From an uncultured Duncaniella sp. (GTDB lineage Bacteria; Bacteroidota; Bacteroidia; Bacteroidales; Muribaculaceae), in NCBI GenBank assembly GCA_910577335.1, contig CAJTMJ010000016.1:16099-80098 (forward strand): DNA of 64,000 bases, given 5' to 3'. Below the pieces are notes generated by a model. That model was given only the letters and a program-made list of their open reading frames with translations. It was not told where the DNA came from and did not search any database. Both the position numbers and the translations under genes were made by a program. Shown here piece after piece: positions 9,149 through 18,502 of the stretch. Position 1 is the first letter of the stretch; every line of letters starts with the position of its first letter.

Positions 9149-11011
9149 TTATTTTTTGAGAAGCTTGTCATTGAACGCACGGAGTGTGTCGAGCACGTTG
9201 CAGCGTACATGTACGAAATCATTTATGCCGATAGCCTTGAGGTCATCCATGCAAGCGGGAGCACCTGCAACGACAAATTCAGCACGTCCGTTGAGATATT
9301 TGAATGCTGCGGGAGCAAGTTCTGCGTATTCATCATCGCTTGAGCAGAGAACCACGATATCAGCACCCTTTTCAAGAGCTGCGTCAACGCCTTCCTCAAC
9401 TGTGTTGAAACCGAGGTTGTCGATGATTTCATAACCTGCACATCCGAAGAAGTTGGATGAGAACTGAGCGCGGGCAAGACGCATGGCAAGATTACCGATA
9501 GTGAGCATGAACACTTTCGGACGGTTGGAAGCTGCCTCGGTAGCAAGACGGAGGGCTTCGAAGTCGCTTGCGGCACGTTTGGTGGGAAGACCTGCAGTCT
9601 CACAAGCTTCATCATGATGACCACATCCGCAAGAGAGTGAACCGTTAAGGTTTACGATCTTGTCAGCTGCCATCTCATTGATGTTGGGGTACTGGTTGGT
9701 TCCGAGAAGGATTTCCTTACGACGGGCAACGTCAGTGTGGCGCTTTTCAGAGCTTTCACGTATTGCTTTCTGAACTTCGTCATCGTTGCAGCAAGCGAGG
9801 AATCCACCCTTGTCTTCAACTTCAAGGAAAAGTTTCCAAGCTTCCTTGGCTATGGCAACAGTAAGTGTCTCCACGTAGTAGCTACCACCAGCGGGGTCGA
9901 TAACCTTGTCAAGGTGGCTTTCCTCTTTAAGAAGGAATTGCTGGTTGCGGGCGATACGTTCAGAGAATTCATCCGGACGTTTGTAAGGCATGTCAAACGG
10001 AGTGACAGTGATAGAGTCAACACCTGCAAGAGCGGCTGACATAGCCTCAGTCTGGCTACGAAGCAAGTTTACATGTGCATCGTAGAGTGTCTGGTTGTAG
10101 CGTGAAGTAACGGCATGAGCCATCATCTTACATGCGTTCTCATCAGCGGGTTTGTATTGAGCCACGATTTGTGCCCAAAGCATACGTGCCGAACGGAATT
10201 TGGCAAGCTCCATGAAGAAGTTTGACGAAACACCCATGTTGAATTTTATGCGGCTCGCTACCTCGTCGGCGCTGCGGCCTGCATCGGTAAGAAGTGTCAT
10301 CCACTGTGAACCCCATGCGAGAGCATAGCCGAGTTCTTGGAAGATGTATGCTCCGGCATTGCTGAGCATGTCACTGTCTACTGAAAGTACACGAAGCGCA
10401 GGAACATCCTTAACGGCATCAAGGATTTCGCAAGCCATGGCTGTTAGAGTGGCTGCGTCAAATGCCACACCTTTGCGAAGCGGTTTGCGGAAGGGGTTGA
10501 AGTCGATTGAGCCTTTGAATGTTTCAACACAGTCATGCTCCTTTACATATTCCACGAGAGCCTTGGCAAGCGGAAGCGCTTTTTTAACGCAGCAAGTGAA
10601 ATTGACCTCCACAGCGGGTAGGTGGATATCTTTGAGAAGAGTTTCAAGAGTTTCCTTGGTGGGTTCTTCCACATGGAAACCGAGCGAAGTCACACCCTTG
10701 TTGAGCACATCGAGAGCCTTCTTGTTGGCTTCTTCGGGAGTGTCTGCAAGGATTTCTTGACGGGTGAGCCAGTCATTGTCGGTACGTGTACCGCGTACGT
10801 ATGGGAATTCGCCTGGAAGTGAATTGGTGGTCTTGAAGTCCTCGATATCTTCCAGTCTGTACATAGGCTGGAGATTGAATCCTTCATTGGTGCGCCATAC
10901 AAGTTTTTTATCAAACGGGGCACCCTTCAAGTCAGCTTCCACTTTGGCTTTCCACTCTGCAGTGGAAACCGGGGGAAACTGTTCAAACAATTTTTCTTTC
11001 TTTTCTGCCAT
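9149..11011 (-). CDS. mutA: Methylmalonyl-CoA mutase, small subunit
   Basis: The 620-residue non-catalytic partner of MutB. It has the same two-domain layout, but the C-terminal B12-like domain (~490-620) lacks the DxHxxG motif; in its place the sequence reads FMLTIGNLAMRLARAQFSSN. That loss is the defining feature of the small subunit in bacterial heterodimeric mutases. It is transcribed first in the mutA-mutB operon from a good consensus promoter at 11071-11101. A Cys/His cluster (CGCGHHDEAC, near residue 465) sits in the interdomain region; its role is unknown. Confidence 0.95.
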   Translation of the reverse strand: MAEKKEKLFEQFPPVSTAEWKAKVEADLKGAPFDKKLVWRTNEGFNLQPMYRLEDIEDFKTTNSLPGEFPYVRGTRTDNDWLTRQEILADTPEEANKKALDVLNKGVTSLGFHVEEPTKETLETLLKDIHLPAVEVNFTCCVKKALPLAKALVEYVKEHDCVETFKGSIDFNPFRKPLRKGVAFDAATLTAMACEILDAVKDVPALRVLSVDSDMLSNAGAYIFQELGYALAWGSQWMTLLTDAGRSADEVASRIKFNMGVSSNFFMELAKFRSARMLWAQIVAQYKPADENACKMMAHAVTSRYNQTLYDAHVNLLRSQTEAMSAALAGVDSITVTPFDMPYKRPDEFSERIARNQQFLLKEESHLDKVIDPAGGSYYVETLTVAIAKEAWKLFLEVEDKGGFLACCNDDEVQKAIRESSEKRHTDVARRKEILLGTNQYPNINEMAADKIVNLNGSLSCGCGHHDEACETAGLPTKRAASDFEALRLATEAASNRPKVFMLTIGNLAMRLARAQFSSNFFGCAGYEIIDNLGFNTVEEGVDAALEKGADIVVLCSSDDEYAELAPAAFKYLNGRAEFVVAGAPACMDDLKAIGINDFVHVRCNVLDTLRAFNDKLLKK

Positions 11012-11070
11012 GATTATGGTATTAAATATAGATGTTGCAAAAGGGTTAACTAAAGTTGATTATGCACGTG

Positions 11071-11101
11071 CAAAGGTAACATGAAAGTTCCAAAAGTCAA
11101 A
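11071..11101 (-). promoter_or_regulatory. Promoter of mutAB
   Basis: On the - strand TTTG (11098-11101), a 19-nt spacer and TACCTTTG (11071-11078) match the Bacteroidota sigma-70-type consensus. It leaves a ~55-nt leader before mutA. Confidence 0.7.
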
Positions 11102-11436
11102 AAAAACGCCAAAGAAAATCACTCATTAGGTCTTGCATATCACATCACGCAACATTTTGTGCAATTTTAGGCTATAAAGATTGGAGAATATCTTTGATTA
11201 ATAGACGGTTTAATGGTAAGGCTTAAACACTGGGTACATATTAATAATGGAAGCGATAATAGTATATGATGCCTGTCGGTAACAATTATGCACCTTATAG
11301 TTAATAAATGCTTACCCCGCAAGTCCTATAATTTACCAAATCTATATCCCGCATGAGATAATATCTTTCTATTTTTGCGGTAGGAAACCAATATATCATG
11401 AAACGTTTAACCGAATTCAATTTTAACTTTAAATAA
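11102..11436. other. Intergenic region between mutA and the esterase gene
   Basis: A divergent, A/T-rich control region with no ORF or RNA gene that I can support. A -7-like element TATTTTTGC at 11370-11378 lies 59 nt before the esterase ATG and is the likely + strand promoter; its -33 box is poor. Confidence 0.5.
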
Positions 11437-12279
11437 ATGAAAAAGATATTTGTATTTTGTCTGCTATTTTCTAATATGATAGCTGCGGCACAGAGCAAAG
11501 TGGAGATGTTGCTTTGGGATGAGAATCCGGCTGACACTTCAGCTGTGAAGATAGAAGCCATAAGAGCCAATGATTTTACTTGCGACCCTGCCATAACAGC
11601 CTACGTGCCTAAGAAACCTAACGGAAAAGCAATAATAATGTGTCCCGGTGGAGCATACGCTTGGGAAGCTATGGATCATGAAGGACATGGCATGGCTGAA
11701 TGGTTTAACAGTCAGGGTATAACATACGTGGTGCTTAAATATCGCCTCCCTCAGGGGAAATATGAAATTCCTTTGACTGATGCCGAACAGGCTGTACGAC
11801 TTGTGCGTAGTCATGCTGCGGAATGGGGTGTCGATCCCTCTAAGGTAGGCATTATGGGCGCATCGGCTGGCGGTCACCTCGCTTCGACCCTTGCCACACA
11901 TTATAGCAGCAAGGAAACTCGTCCCGATTTCCAAGTGCTGTTTTATCCTGTCATAACTATGGACCCAACATATACTCATGGCGGTTCAAGAGCCAATCTT
12001 TTAGGCGAAAAACCATCAAAAGAGTTGCAGGATAACTATTCAAATGAATTACAGGTAACACCCGATACTCCTAAAGCTTTCATCATGCTTTCATCTGACG
12101 ACGGTGCAGTGCCCGTGGCAAATGGTGTTAATTACTACATGGCGCTTCTTAAAAACAATGTCCGTGCATCGCTTCACGCTTATCCCGAAGGTGGTCACGG
12201 ATGGGGTTACGGTGATGGATTCATCTACAAACACCAGTGGAAAGAAGAACTTGAAAAATGGCTTAGAGAAGAGATTTGA
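11437..12279 (+). CDS. Secreted alpha/beta-hydrolase, acetyl-xylan-esterase-like
   Basis: A 280-residue protein with a signal peptide (residues 1-19) and a single alpha/beta-hydrolase domain of the BD-FAE/Aes type. The oxyanion region is PGGAYAWEAMDHEG, the nucleophile is Ser143 in GASAGG, the acid is the Asp in SSDDGAVP, and the His is in EGGHGWG. Relatives remove acetyl or other acyl groups from plant polysaccharides or small esters. It has its own -7-like element and terminator, so it is a single-gene unit. It stands next to the HTCS gene of the glycan locus and may serve that locus in the periplasm. The exact ester is unknown. Confidence 0.85.
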   Translation: MKKIFVFCLLFSNMIAAAQSKVEMLLWDENPADTSAVKIEAIRANDFTCDPAITAYVPKKPNGKAIIMCPGGAYAWEAMDHEGHGMAEWFNSQGITYVVLKYRLPQGKYEIPLTDAEQAVRLVRSHAAEWGVDPSKVGIMGASAGGHLASTLATHYSSKETRPDFQVLFYPVITMDPTYTHGGSRANLLGEKPSKELQDNYSNELQVTPDTPKAFIMLSSDDGAVPVANGVNYYMALLKNNVRASLHAYPEGGHGWGYGDGFIYKHQWKEELEKWLREEI

Positions 12280-12335
12280 ATTAGATAATATATAGAGTTT
12301 TTTAAGGTAGAAAAATAGTTCGGTTATTGTAAAGA

Positions 12336-12380
12336 AAGGTGTGCTTCGAAGTGGTTTCGAGACACACCTTCATTTTTATT
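12336..12380 (+). terminator. Terminator of the esterase gene
   Basis: AAGGTGTG pairs with CACACCTT (12363-12370), with an inner GAA/TTC pairing, followed by CATTTTTATT. Confidence 0.75.
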
Positions 12381-12394
12381 GTAATTTACAACCG

Positions 12395-12475
12395 CTATAT
12401 AGAGCTACCTATATAAAGCTACTTACATATAAAGTTACCTATATGTAAAGCTGTCTGAATTGTAATAGAGCTACG
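12395..12475. repeat. Degenerate short tandem repeat
   Basis: About five imperfect units of the form TATAnAAAGCTACY, roughly 15-20 nt each, between the esterase terminator and the end of the HTCS gene. No coding potential. Function unknown. Confidence 0.5.
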
Positions 12476-12517
12476 GGAAGGTATTCTGTGTATTCCTAAA
12501 TTAATTTTTAGTGTTTC

Positions 12518-15500
12518 TTAAATAGATTCATTGTATTTTTTCCCATACTTTGCCTGATATTCCGACGGGAGAATTCCGAATTCGTTTTTGAAATACTTAC
12601 GGAAAAGATTCAAGTTGTTGAAGCCTGTCTGATACGTGATTTCAGCTATGCTGAGCTGACTCTCAGTGATGAGTTGTGCGGCACGTTTCAATCGGATTAT
12701 ACGTATGAATTCTATAGGTGTCTTTCCGGTAATTGATACCATTTTCTTATAGAGATGCACACGGCTCATGCCAAGCTCACTGCTAAGTTCTTCAACCGAT
12801 AGCTCGCTGCTGCTTAGGTTTTCCTCCACATAGCGGATGGCTTTTTGCATCAGTTTTTGGTCAAGAGGTGTGATATTGATCTTGCTTGGAGATATTTCCA
12901 TCGGCTCTTTGTGGGAATCACGGCGGTGCTGGAGAAGATTTTTGATTCTCCGGGTGAAAATGTCGAGATTGAACGGTTTGGTGATATAGTCATCCGCTCC
13001 GCTTTCAAGACCTTTCAATTCATGTTCTTTTGCAGCTCTTGCAGTGAGAAGTATTACTAGTATATGTGATGTGCGGATATCATTCTTCACCAGACTGCAC
13101 AGTTCGTTACCGTCCATCTCCGGCATCATAACGTCTGATACTATTATGTCCGGCTGAAGTTCCGGTATGATATCCCATGCTTTTTTACCGTTGTCGGCTT
13201 CATGAACCACATAGTCATTTTTGAGACAATCTCTCATGAATTTTCGGAAATCGTCATTGTCGTCCACAATCAACACTACGGGACGCTTGTTGTCCTCAGC
13301 CACTTCCGTTGTCAGGACTGTTTTGTCATCGGATATTTCCACATTCGGTTCCTCTCGTGGAATATCTTTCTTTTCAACTTCCGCAGCATCATCCACCTTT
13401 TTAATAGGTATGTTGATGATGAACACGGCACCCTTGCCGATATTGTCACACACATAGATGGTGCCTTCGTGCAGGGTCACAAACTCTTTTACAAGATTTA
13501 ATCCCACACCGCTTCCCGATGACTGGCGGCCACCCTTTTGCGGCACTTGGTAGAAACGGTCGAATATCAGCTTTTTATGTTCGTCACTGATGCCGCAGCC
13601 ATTGTCTGCAACCTTGAGTTCAAGCATCTCAGGCTGTTTGTCCGTGGCGGGAATGACATCGATCGACACATCCACACGTCCACCGTCTGGGGTGAATTTA
13701 AATGCGTTCGAGAGCAAGTTCATCACTATCTTGTTGAGCTTGTCCTCGTCAAACATCATATACAGGCTCTTGACCGAAGAATAGAATGTAAGATTTATGT
13801 TGCGATGTTCGGAATATTCAACAAAGTTGTTGCATATAGTGCGCACGGTATCCACAATATCACCCTTGGTGGAATTAAGGCGGTGTCCTGCCATGTCGCT
13901 TTTGCGGAAATCAAGGAGTTGGTTGACCATCCCGAGAAGACGCACGGCATTGTTGCGTGCCATTTCCAATTTCTCTTTCAGGTCTTTATTGTCGATGTTG
14001 TTTATCACATATTCAATCGGTGTGAGAATAAGTGTGAGCGGAGTGCGCAAGTCATGGCTTATATTGGTGAAAAAGCGCATTTTCATATCGTCAATCTCAT
14101 GTTTCTGACGCGCTTCCTGCTGTATTCGGAGCAATTCATATTTCTGCTTCTCATTATGGCGCAGATATGCCCTCAGAAGCAGAATCACACATATAAATAG
14201 AATAAAATATATGATATATGCCACCCACGAACGGTAAAATGGGGGTGCTATTATTATTTTCAACTCTGCGGCTTCGTCGCTTGCGTATCCGTCATTGTTC
14301 ACAGCTTTTACTTTCAGAATGTATTCTCCCGGAGCAAGGTTGGTATATGTGAGTTTGTTGGAGTTTGACACTGACCAGTCGGTGTCAAAACCTTCGAGCA
14401 TATACATATAGGTGGTCTTTTCAGGCAATACATAGTTCATCGCTGAAAATGTCACGGAGAACACATTTTGGTCATGGTTCAGGTGTATCGCCTCGGTGAA
14501 ATCGGGTGCCATATCCAATATGCGCTGACCGTCATATATGCTGTCAATCTTGACATCCCGGTTAAAGAGCTGCATGGAAGTGAAATGTACCTGCGGTGTC
14601 GAGGTGTCGTATTTCAGATTTGAAGGGTCTATCAGGCTTATGCCATTCACTCCGCCGGTCACTATTGTGCCAGATGAGTGGCGTAATATGGCCCTCGGAT
14701 TGAAATCAAAATCATCAAGAATACTAAAGTCGTTATATTTTCTGTGTGAAAATGTATATTCCTGTGTGGTGGGATCGCTGTTGACAACTATGTGGTAAAG
14801 ACCTTGCGAAGAGGTGACCCACATATTTTTGTCATTGTCTTCGGTGATGCCGTGTATTATCGACTGGTTCAACTGGCTTACAGGCGATATTATCATATCG
14901 TTCCTCCTGTCATATATGTTGATACCCTCGCGTGTGGAAACCCATAGAAGCCCTCGGCTGTCCTCATATACCTGCACTAACGATGAATTGTTGAAAAAGC
15001 TCTCACCCTTGCGGTCGCCAAGTGTTTTTTCAAATTTTCTGGCAATAGGGTCATATATGAGGAGTCCGTAGGTTGTGCCCATGTATATGTTATTATCCAT
15101 TGATATGCAGATTGATGCAATCTGCTCGCCGGCGTAATTTTCATGGCATTGTGTGATGCGACCTGTTTTTGTGTCCATTCCGTACAGACCGTCGCCCCAT
15201 GTGCCAATCCACAGGTATCCCGATTTGTCACATGCAAGTGACCAAATAGTAGTGTTGGCTGCAGAGCTGGGGTTGTTGCTGTCTAAAGTATGGTGTTGGA
15301 ATGTTTTGCCGTCATACGACATCAGCCCGTGTTTATAAGTGCCTATCCATATTTTCCCATTATTGTCGGCTGTCATGCTTACTATAACGTCATACACTTT
15401 TGACGACGGATTTGTGCCGGGTAAATTGACTAATTCCCTTTGTTTTGTCTCTCGGGTTACCTTGATGATTCCGTTAGGCACACCTAAATACAGGTTCCCT

Positions 15501-16606
15501 TTCGGGTCTTCTGTGATGGAGGATACGTCGGGAACGAAATTATAGTTGTTTCTGAATCCCTGAAAATAATCTGTGCGGAATCTGAACAGGCTCTTGTTGA
15601 AATATGAGATGCCACGTTTGAATGTACCTACCCATACGCCACCGTCAGTGTCGGCATAAAGGCATGTAACTCCGTTTTGACTTAGACTTCTTTCGTCAGA
15701 CAGATCATTCTGGATATGTTCCACACTCATGTCTGACTTATCGATTATATTGATACCTCCATTGTCAATCGTCATCCAAATACGTCCGTTGCGGTCAGTC
15801 ACGATATTGCGTACACATTTCCCTGTCAGTTTGTTGGAACTTTCGGAGGTCAGATGAGTCCATTTCCCGTTGCTCGTGTTGTAGAGCCATGTAGATTGGT
15901 CGTTGTATATCCAATAATCGCCGTCATGGTCACAATGTATTTTATAATTGTCACCTGTGTAGACCGGCAGATTTACTATATAATCGTTTTGTTGATCTAT
16001 TTTATTTGAGCTGCGGTTTATATGGTCAAAATATCCGTTTGAAAACACCCTTACTATGCCGTTTGGTGTTTCGTACATACATTTAAGTGTGATGCCGGTA
16101 TGGTTATTTTGTGGTATGAGTGTAATTGTTTTGTCATTTGCGCTATAATGAAGCATTTCCCTTTTGGATGTCTCCATCCAGAGATCCTTATTGGAATCGA
16201 TATATACAAGGGTCGGAGCTTCGTTTATGCCATATTTTTCTGAAAGTATTTTTTCAGCATCAATAAACACCTCCTTTTTCGGGTCATAACATGAGTATTT
16301 TGCCGAACTGAAATATACCCATAGATAGCCGTTACAGTCTTCCTGAACATTGAGAGCGGTAACGAAAGGGAGCGAGTATGGATCATTGCTGTCTCTAAAA
16401 AAATTCTTGAAAGAATATCCGTCATATCGTGAAAGCCCATGCCCGGTGGAAACCCAAATGAATCCACGGGAGTCACGAGTTATGTGATTGATTTCATTAT
16501 CGCTCAATCCGTCCTTTATGGAGAGGTGCATGAACCGTATGTCATCGGTTGCTGTGGCACCTAATGATATTAGAAGTAAAAGGGTTGAAATTATAAGCTT
16601 CATCAT
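12518..16606 (-). CDS. Hybrid two-component system regulator (HTCS) of the glycan locus
   Basis: A 1362-residue one-protein sensor and transcription activator. In order: signal peptide (1-19); a large periplasmic sensor of repeated WVST/WIGT-type beta-propeller blades (~25-680); a Y_Y_Y domain (~710-785); one membrane helix (~793-813); HisKA with the phospho-His in SHDLRTPLTL (~850); HATPase (N box NLLSNAFKF, G boxes ADNGCGIS and GSGVGLNLV); receiver domain with the phospho-acceptor Asp in SDVMMPEMDG (~1156); AraC-type DNA-binding domain (~1255-1355). Such proteins bind an oligosaccharide in the periplasm and switch on the adjacent polysaccharide locus. It is divergent from the GH43 gene. All modules are intact. 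Confidence 0.96.
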   Translation of the reverse strand: MMKLIISTLLLLISLGATATDDIRFMHLSIKDGLSDNEINHITRDSRGFIWVSTGHGLSRYDGYSFKNFFRDSNDPYSLPFVTALNVQEDCNGYLWVYFSSAKYSCYDPKKEVFIDAEKILSEKYGINEAPTLVYIDSNKDLWMETSKREMLHYSANDKTITLIPQNNHTGITLKCMYETPNGIVRVFSNGYFDHINRSSNKIDQQNDYIVNLPVYTGDNYKIHCDHDGDYWIYNDQSTWLYNTSNGKWTHLTSESSNKLTGKCVRNIVTDRNGRIWMTIDNGGINIIDKSDMSVEHIQNDLSDERSLSQNGVTCLYADTDGGVWVGTFKRGISYFNKSLFRFRTDYFQGFRNNYNFVPDVSSITEDPKGNLYLGVPNGIIKVTRETKQRELVNLPGTNPSSKVYDVIVSMTADNNGKIWIGTYKHGLMSYDGKTFQHHTLDSNNPSSAANTTIWSLACDKSGYLWIGTWGDGLYGMDTKTGRITQCHENYAGEQIASICISMDNNIYMGTTYGLLIYDPIARKFEKTLGDRKGESFFNNSSLVQVYEDSRGLLWVSTREGINIYDRRNDMIISPVSQLNQSIIHGITEDNDKNMWVTSSQGLYHIVVNSDPTTQEYTFSHRKYNDFSILDDFDFNPRAILRHSSGTIVTGGVNGISLIDPSNLKYDTSTPQVHFTSMQLFNRDVKIDSIYDGQRILDMAPDFTEAIHLNHDQNVFSVTFSAMNYVLPEKTTYMYMLEGFDTDWSVSNSNKLTYTNLAPGEYILKVKAVNNDGYASDEAAELKIIIAPPFYRSWVAYIIYFILFICVILLLRAYLRHNEKQKYELLRIQQEARQKHEIDDMKMRFFTNISHDLRTPLTLILTPIEYVINNIDNKDLKEKLEMARNNAVRLLGMVNQLLDFRKSDMAGHRLNSTKGDIVDTVRTICNNFVEYSEHRNINLTFYSSVKSLYMMFDEDKLNKIVMNLLSNAFKFTPDGGRVDVSIDVIPATDKQPEMLELKVADNGCGISDEHKKLIFDRFYQVPQKGGRQSSGSGVGLNLVKEFVTLHEGTIYVCDNIGKGAVFIINIPIKKVDDAAEVEKKDIPREEPNVEISDDKTVLTTEVAEDNKRPVVLIVDDNDDFRKFMRDCLKNDYVVHEADNGKKAWDIIPELQPDIIVSDVMMPEMDGNELCSLVKNDIRTSHILVILLTARAAKEHELKGLESGADDYITKPFNLDIFTRRIKNLLQHRRDSHKEPMEISPSKINITPLDQKLMQKAIRYVEENLSSSELSVEELSSELGMSRVHLYKKMVSITGKTPIEFIRIIRLKRAAQLITESQLSIAEITYQTGFNNLNLFRKYFKNEFGILPSEYQAKYGKKYNESI

Positions 16607-16623
16607 TGATTGGTTTTGTATCG

Positions 16624-16631
16624 CAAAATTA
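16624..16631 (-). promoter_or_regulatory. -7 element of the HTCS gene
   Basis: TAATTTTG followed by CG on the - strand, 17 nt before the HTCS start codon. The -33 box is not clear. Confidence 0.45.
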
Positions 16632-16737
16632 ATTAAAATAATCTCTGAAACCTTATGCTGATAACATTTATTAGATTATTGAATGTTATCTTGCTGAAAG
16701 TATAAACTATTGATGGATAATAATGTATAAAAAATAA

Positions 16738-16846
16738 TTAACAAAAATATAGCTATTTGATAACATTGTTAAAGGCCGTTTTAACCAATCTCCCTCATTT
16801 GTATATTATGGTAGGTTCATGGTTTTGGCAACAAAAACTAACTTTG
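16738..16846 (+). promoter_or_regulatory. Promoter region of the GH43-led glycan operon
   Basis: TAACTTTGCG at 16839-16848 fits the -7 consensus and lies 27 nt before the ATG at 16874; no TTTG is present 19 nt upstream, as expected for an activator-dependent promoter. TTAACAAAAATAT at 16738-16750 resembles repeats in front of susC and could be an HTCS site. The promoter position argues against the longer in-frame start at 16757. Confidence 0.5.
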
Positions 16847-16873
16847 CGTATAATAAATGGAACTATTGTGTTT

Positions 16874-18460
16874 ATGAGAAAAAAAATTGTATTGTTGGCA
16901 GCTTTTTTTGCTATGATTGTTTCTTCTGCTGAGGCGAAGGATACTTTTCGTAACCCCATACTCACGGGTATGAATCCCGATCCGAGTATCTGTAGGGTGG
17001 GTGATGATTTCTATCTGGTCACATCTACTTTTGAATATTATCCCGGACTCCCGATATATCACAGCAAGGATTTGGTGAACTGGAAACTTATCGGACATGC
17101 GCTTTCTACACCAACGAGCAATCCTCTTAAAGGTGCCGGGACTTCCGGCGGACAGTATGCTCCCACATTGCGCTACCACGATGGGAAATTTTTTATCATA
17201 GGCACCAATTATGGTGGTGAAGGCTCACATGGCATTTCGATTGTGAGTGCCGAAAATCCTGCCGGACCTTGGTCAGAACCTGTATGGGTTGACCAATGGT
17301 GGGTTGACCCATCGCTCGATTTTTATGATGGTAAGACATATTACCTGACCCCCGATAACAACGGCAGCTTTTTGCTTGGGACAATAGATGTAACCACAGG
17401 TAAAGAGGAGGGTCCGCGAGTTATGATAGCTTCGGGGCTTGGCGGCTCGTCTCCCGAGGGACCACACTTCTACAAAATCGGTGATTATTATTACATAATG
17501 TCAGCCGAAGGAGGCACAGGTTACGAGCATCGTGAGGTGATTCAGCGTAGCAAACATCCTTACGGTCCCTACGAGCCAAGCCCGTTAAATCCTGTGCTTT
17601 CAAATATGAATGTGCCTGACCATCCTTTCCAAGCTATAGGTCATGCCGATCTCGTGCAACTTCAGGATGGCAGCTGGTGGGCTGTGTGTCTTGGCATACG
17701 TCCGCAAAATGGTAAATACCAACATATCGGTCGTGAAACATTCCTCGCTCCTATAACTTGGAGTGCCGACGGATGGCCCAAAGTGAGCACAGACGGTGTG
17801 GTGAAGGAGGAATATGAACGCCCGAATCTTCCATGGCATCCTTGGGAAAAGGAGCCGGCACGTGATGATTTTAATGGCGAAAAATTATCTCTTCACTGGA
17901 ATTTCCTGCGTAATCCATACGATAAGGACTGGTCTTTGACCGCCAATCCGGGACATCTTAGATTGAACGGCTCGGCTCTCTCGTTTAAGCAGAACGATTC
18001 ACCGGCTTTTGTGGGTCGCCGACAAACATCCCTCAACGCTGAAATCTCTACTAAAATGTCATTTAAGCCTGTTGCCGAAAATGAGGAAGCCGGTCTTGTT
18101 ATACGAGGCAATGACAAAAACCATTACGATTTTCTCGTCACAAAACATGATGGCGAAAAAGTGGTGATGATGCGCAAATATCTCAATGACGAAGTGGCTG
18201 AGGTGAATTATGAGCCGATACCTGACGGTGATGTGATATTAGGTATAAGCGCCACCCCTGATGAATATAGTTTCTGGGTAAAGGACAATGAGGACAGCCC
18301 TTCAAAACTTGTAAGTAAAGCGTCAACAAAAAATCTCTCTAATGAAGTCATATCCGGCTTTACAGGTGTTTACGTCGCTATGTATGCTTCCGGTAATGGT
18401 AAGGATAACACAAACCCTGCGGATTTTGACTGGTTTGAATTTGTGGAAAAAGATAAATAA
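16874..18460 (+). CDS. GH43 glycosidase (beta-xylosidase / alpha-L-arabinofuranosidase)
   Basis: A 528-residue periplasmic enzyme when read from the ATG at 16874, which gives a clean signal peptide (MRKKIVLLAAFFAMIVSSAEA). The open frame extends to 16757, but that part is unlikely sequence and contains the promoter. The five-bladed GH43 domain (~25-320) has the three acidic residues at Asp36 (NPDPS), Asp145 (WVDPS) and Glu195 (SPEGPH). A beta-sandwich domain like GH43_C2 follows (~340-525). The sequence resembles the GH43 enzymes that remove arabinofuranose from xyloglucan in Bacteroides. It is the first gene of the + strand glycan run, 42 nt before GH42. Confidence 0.88.
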   Translation: MRKKIVLLAAFFAMIVSSAEAKDTFRNPILTGMNPDPSICRVGDDFYLVTSTFEYYPGLPIYHSKDLVNWKLIGHALSTPTSNPLKGAGTSGGQYAPTLRYHDGKFFIIGTNYGGEGSHGISIVSAENPAGPWSEPVWVDQWWVDPSLDFYDGKTYYLTPDNNGSFLLGTIDVTTGKEEGPRVMIASGLGGSSPEGPHFYKIGDYYYIMSAEGGTGYEHREVIQRSKHPYGPYEPSPLNPVLSNMNVPDHPFQAIGHADLVQLQDGSWWAVCLGIRPQNGKYQHIGRETFLAPITWSADGWPKVSTDGVVKEEYERPNLPWHPWEKEPARDDFNGEKLSLHWNFLRNPYDKDWSLTANPGHLRLNGSALSFKQNDSPAFVGRRQTSLNAEISTKMSFKPVAENEEAGLVIRGNDKNHYDFLVTKHDGEKVVMMRKYLNDEVAEVNYEPIPDGDVILGISATPDEYSFWVKDNEDSPSKLVSKASTKNLSNEVISGFTGVYVAMYASGNGKDNTNPADFDWFEFVEKDK

Positions 18461-18502
18461 TAGTATATAAATCAGTTCTATACATTAAAATTTGGAATAA
18501 CC

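Noticed and set aside
11012..11436. Cobalamin riboswitch for the B12-dependent mutase operon
   Set aside because: The leader from the promoter at 11071 is only ~55 nt, too short for the riboswitch, and no B12-box-like sequence is seen.
13538..14200. 220-residue open frame on the + strand inside the HTCS kinase region
   Set aside because: It is antisense to the intact HisKA/HATPase coding sequence; low-plausibility protein (Cys/His/Phe-rich) with no promoter.
16757..16873. N-terminal extension of the GH43 gene
   Set aside because: The extension would put 39 residues before a perfect signal peptide and overlaps the promoter element at 16839-16846.
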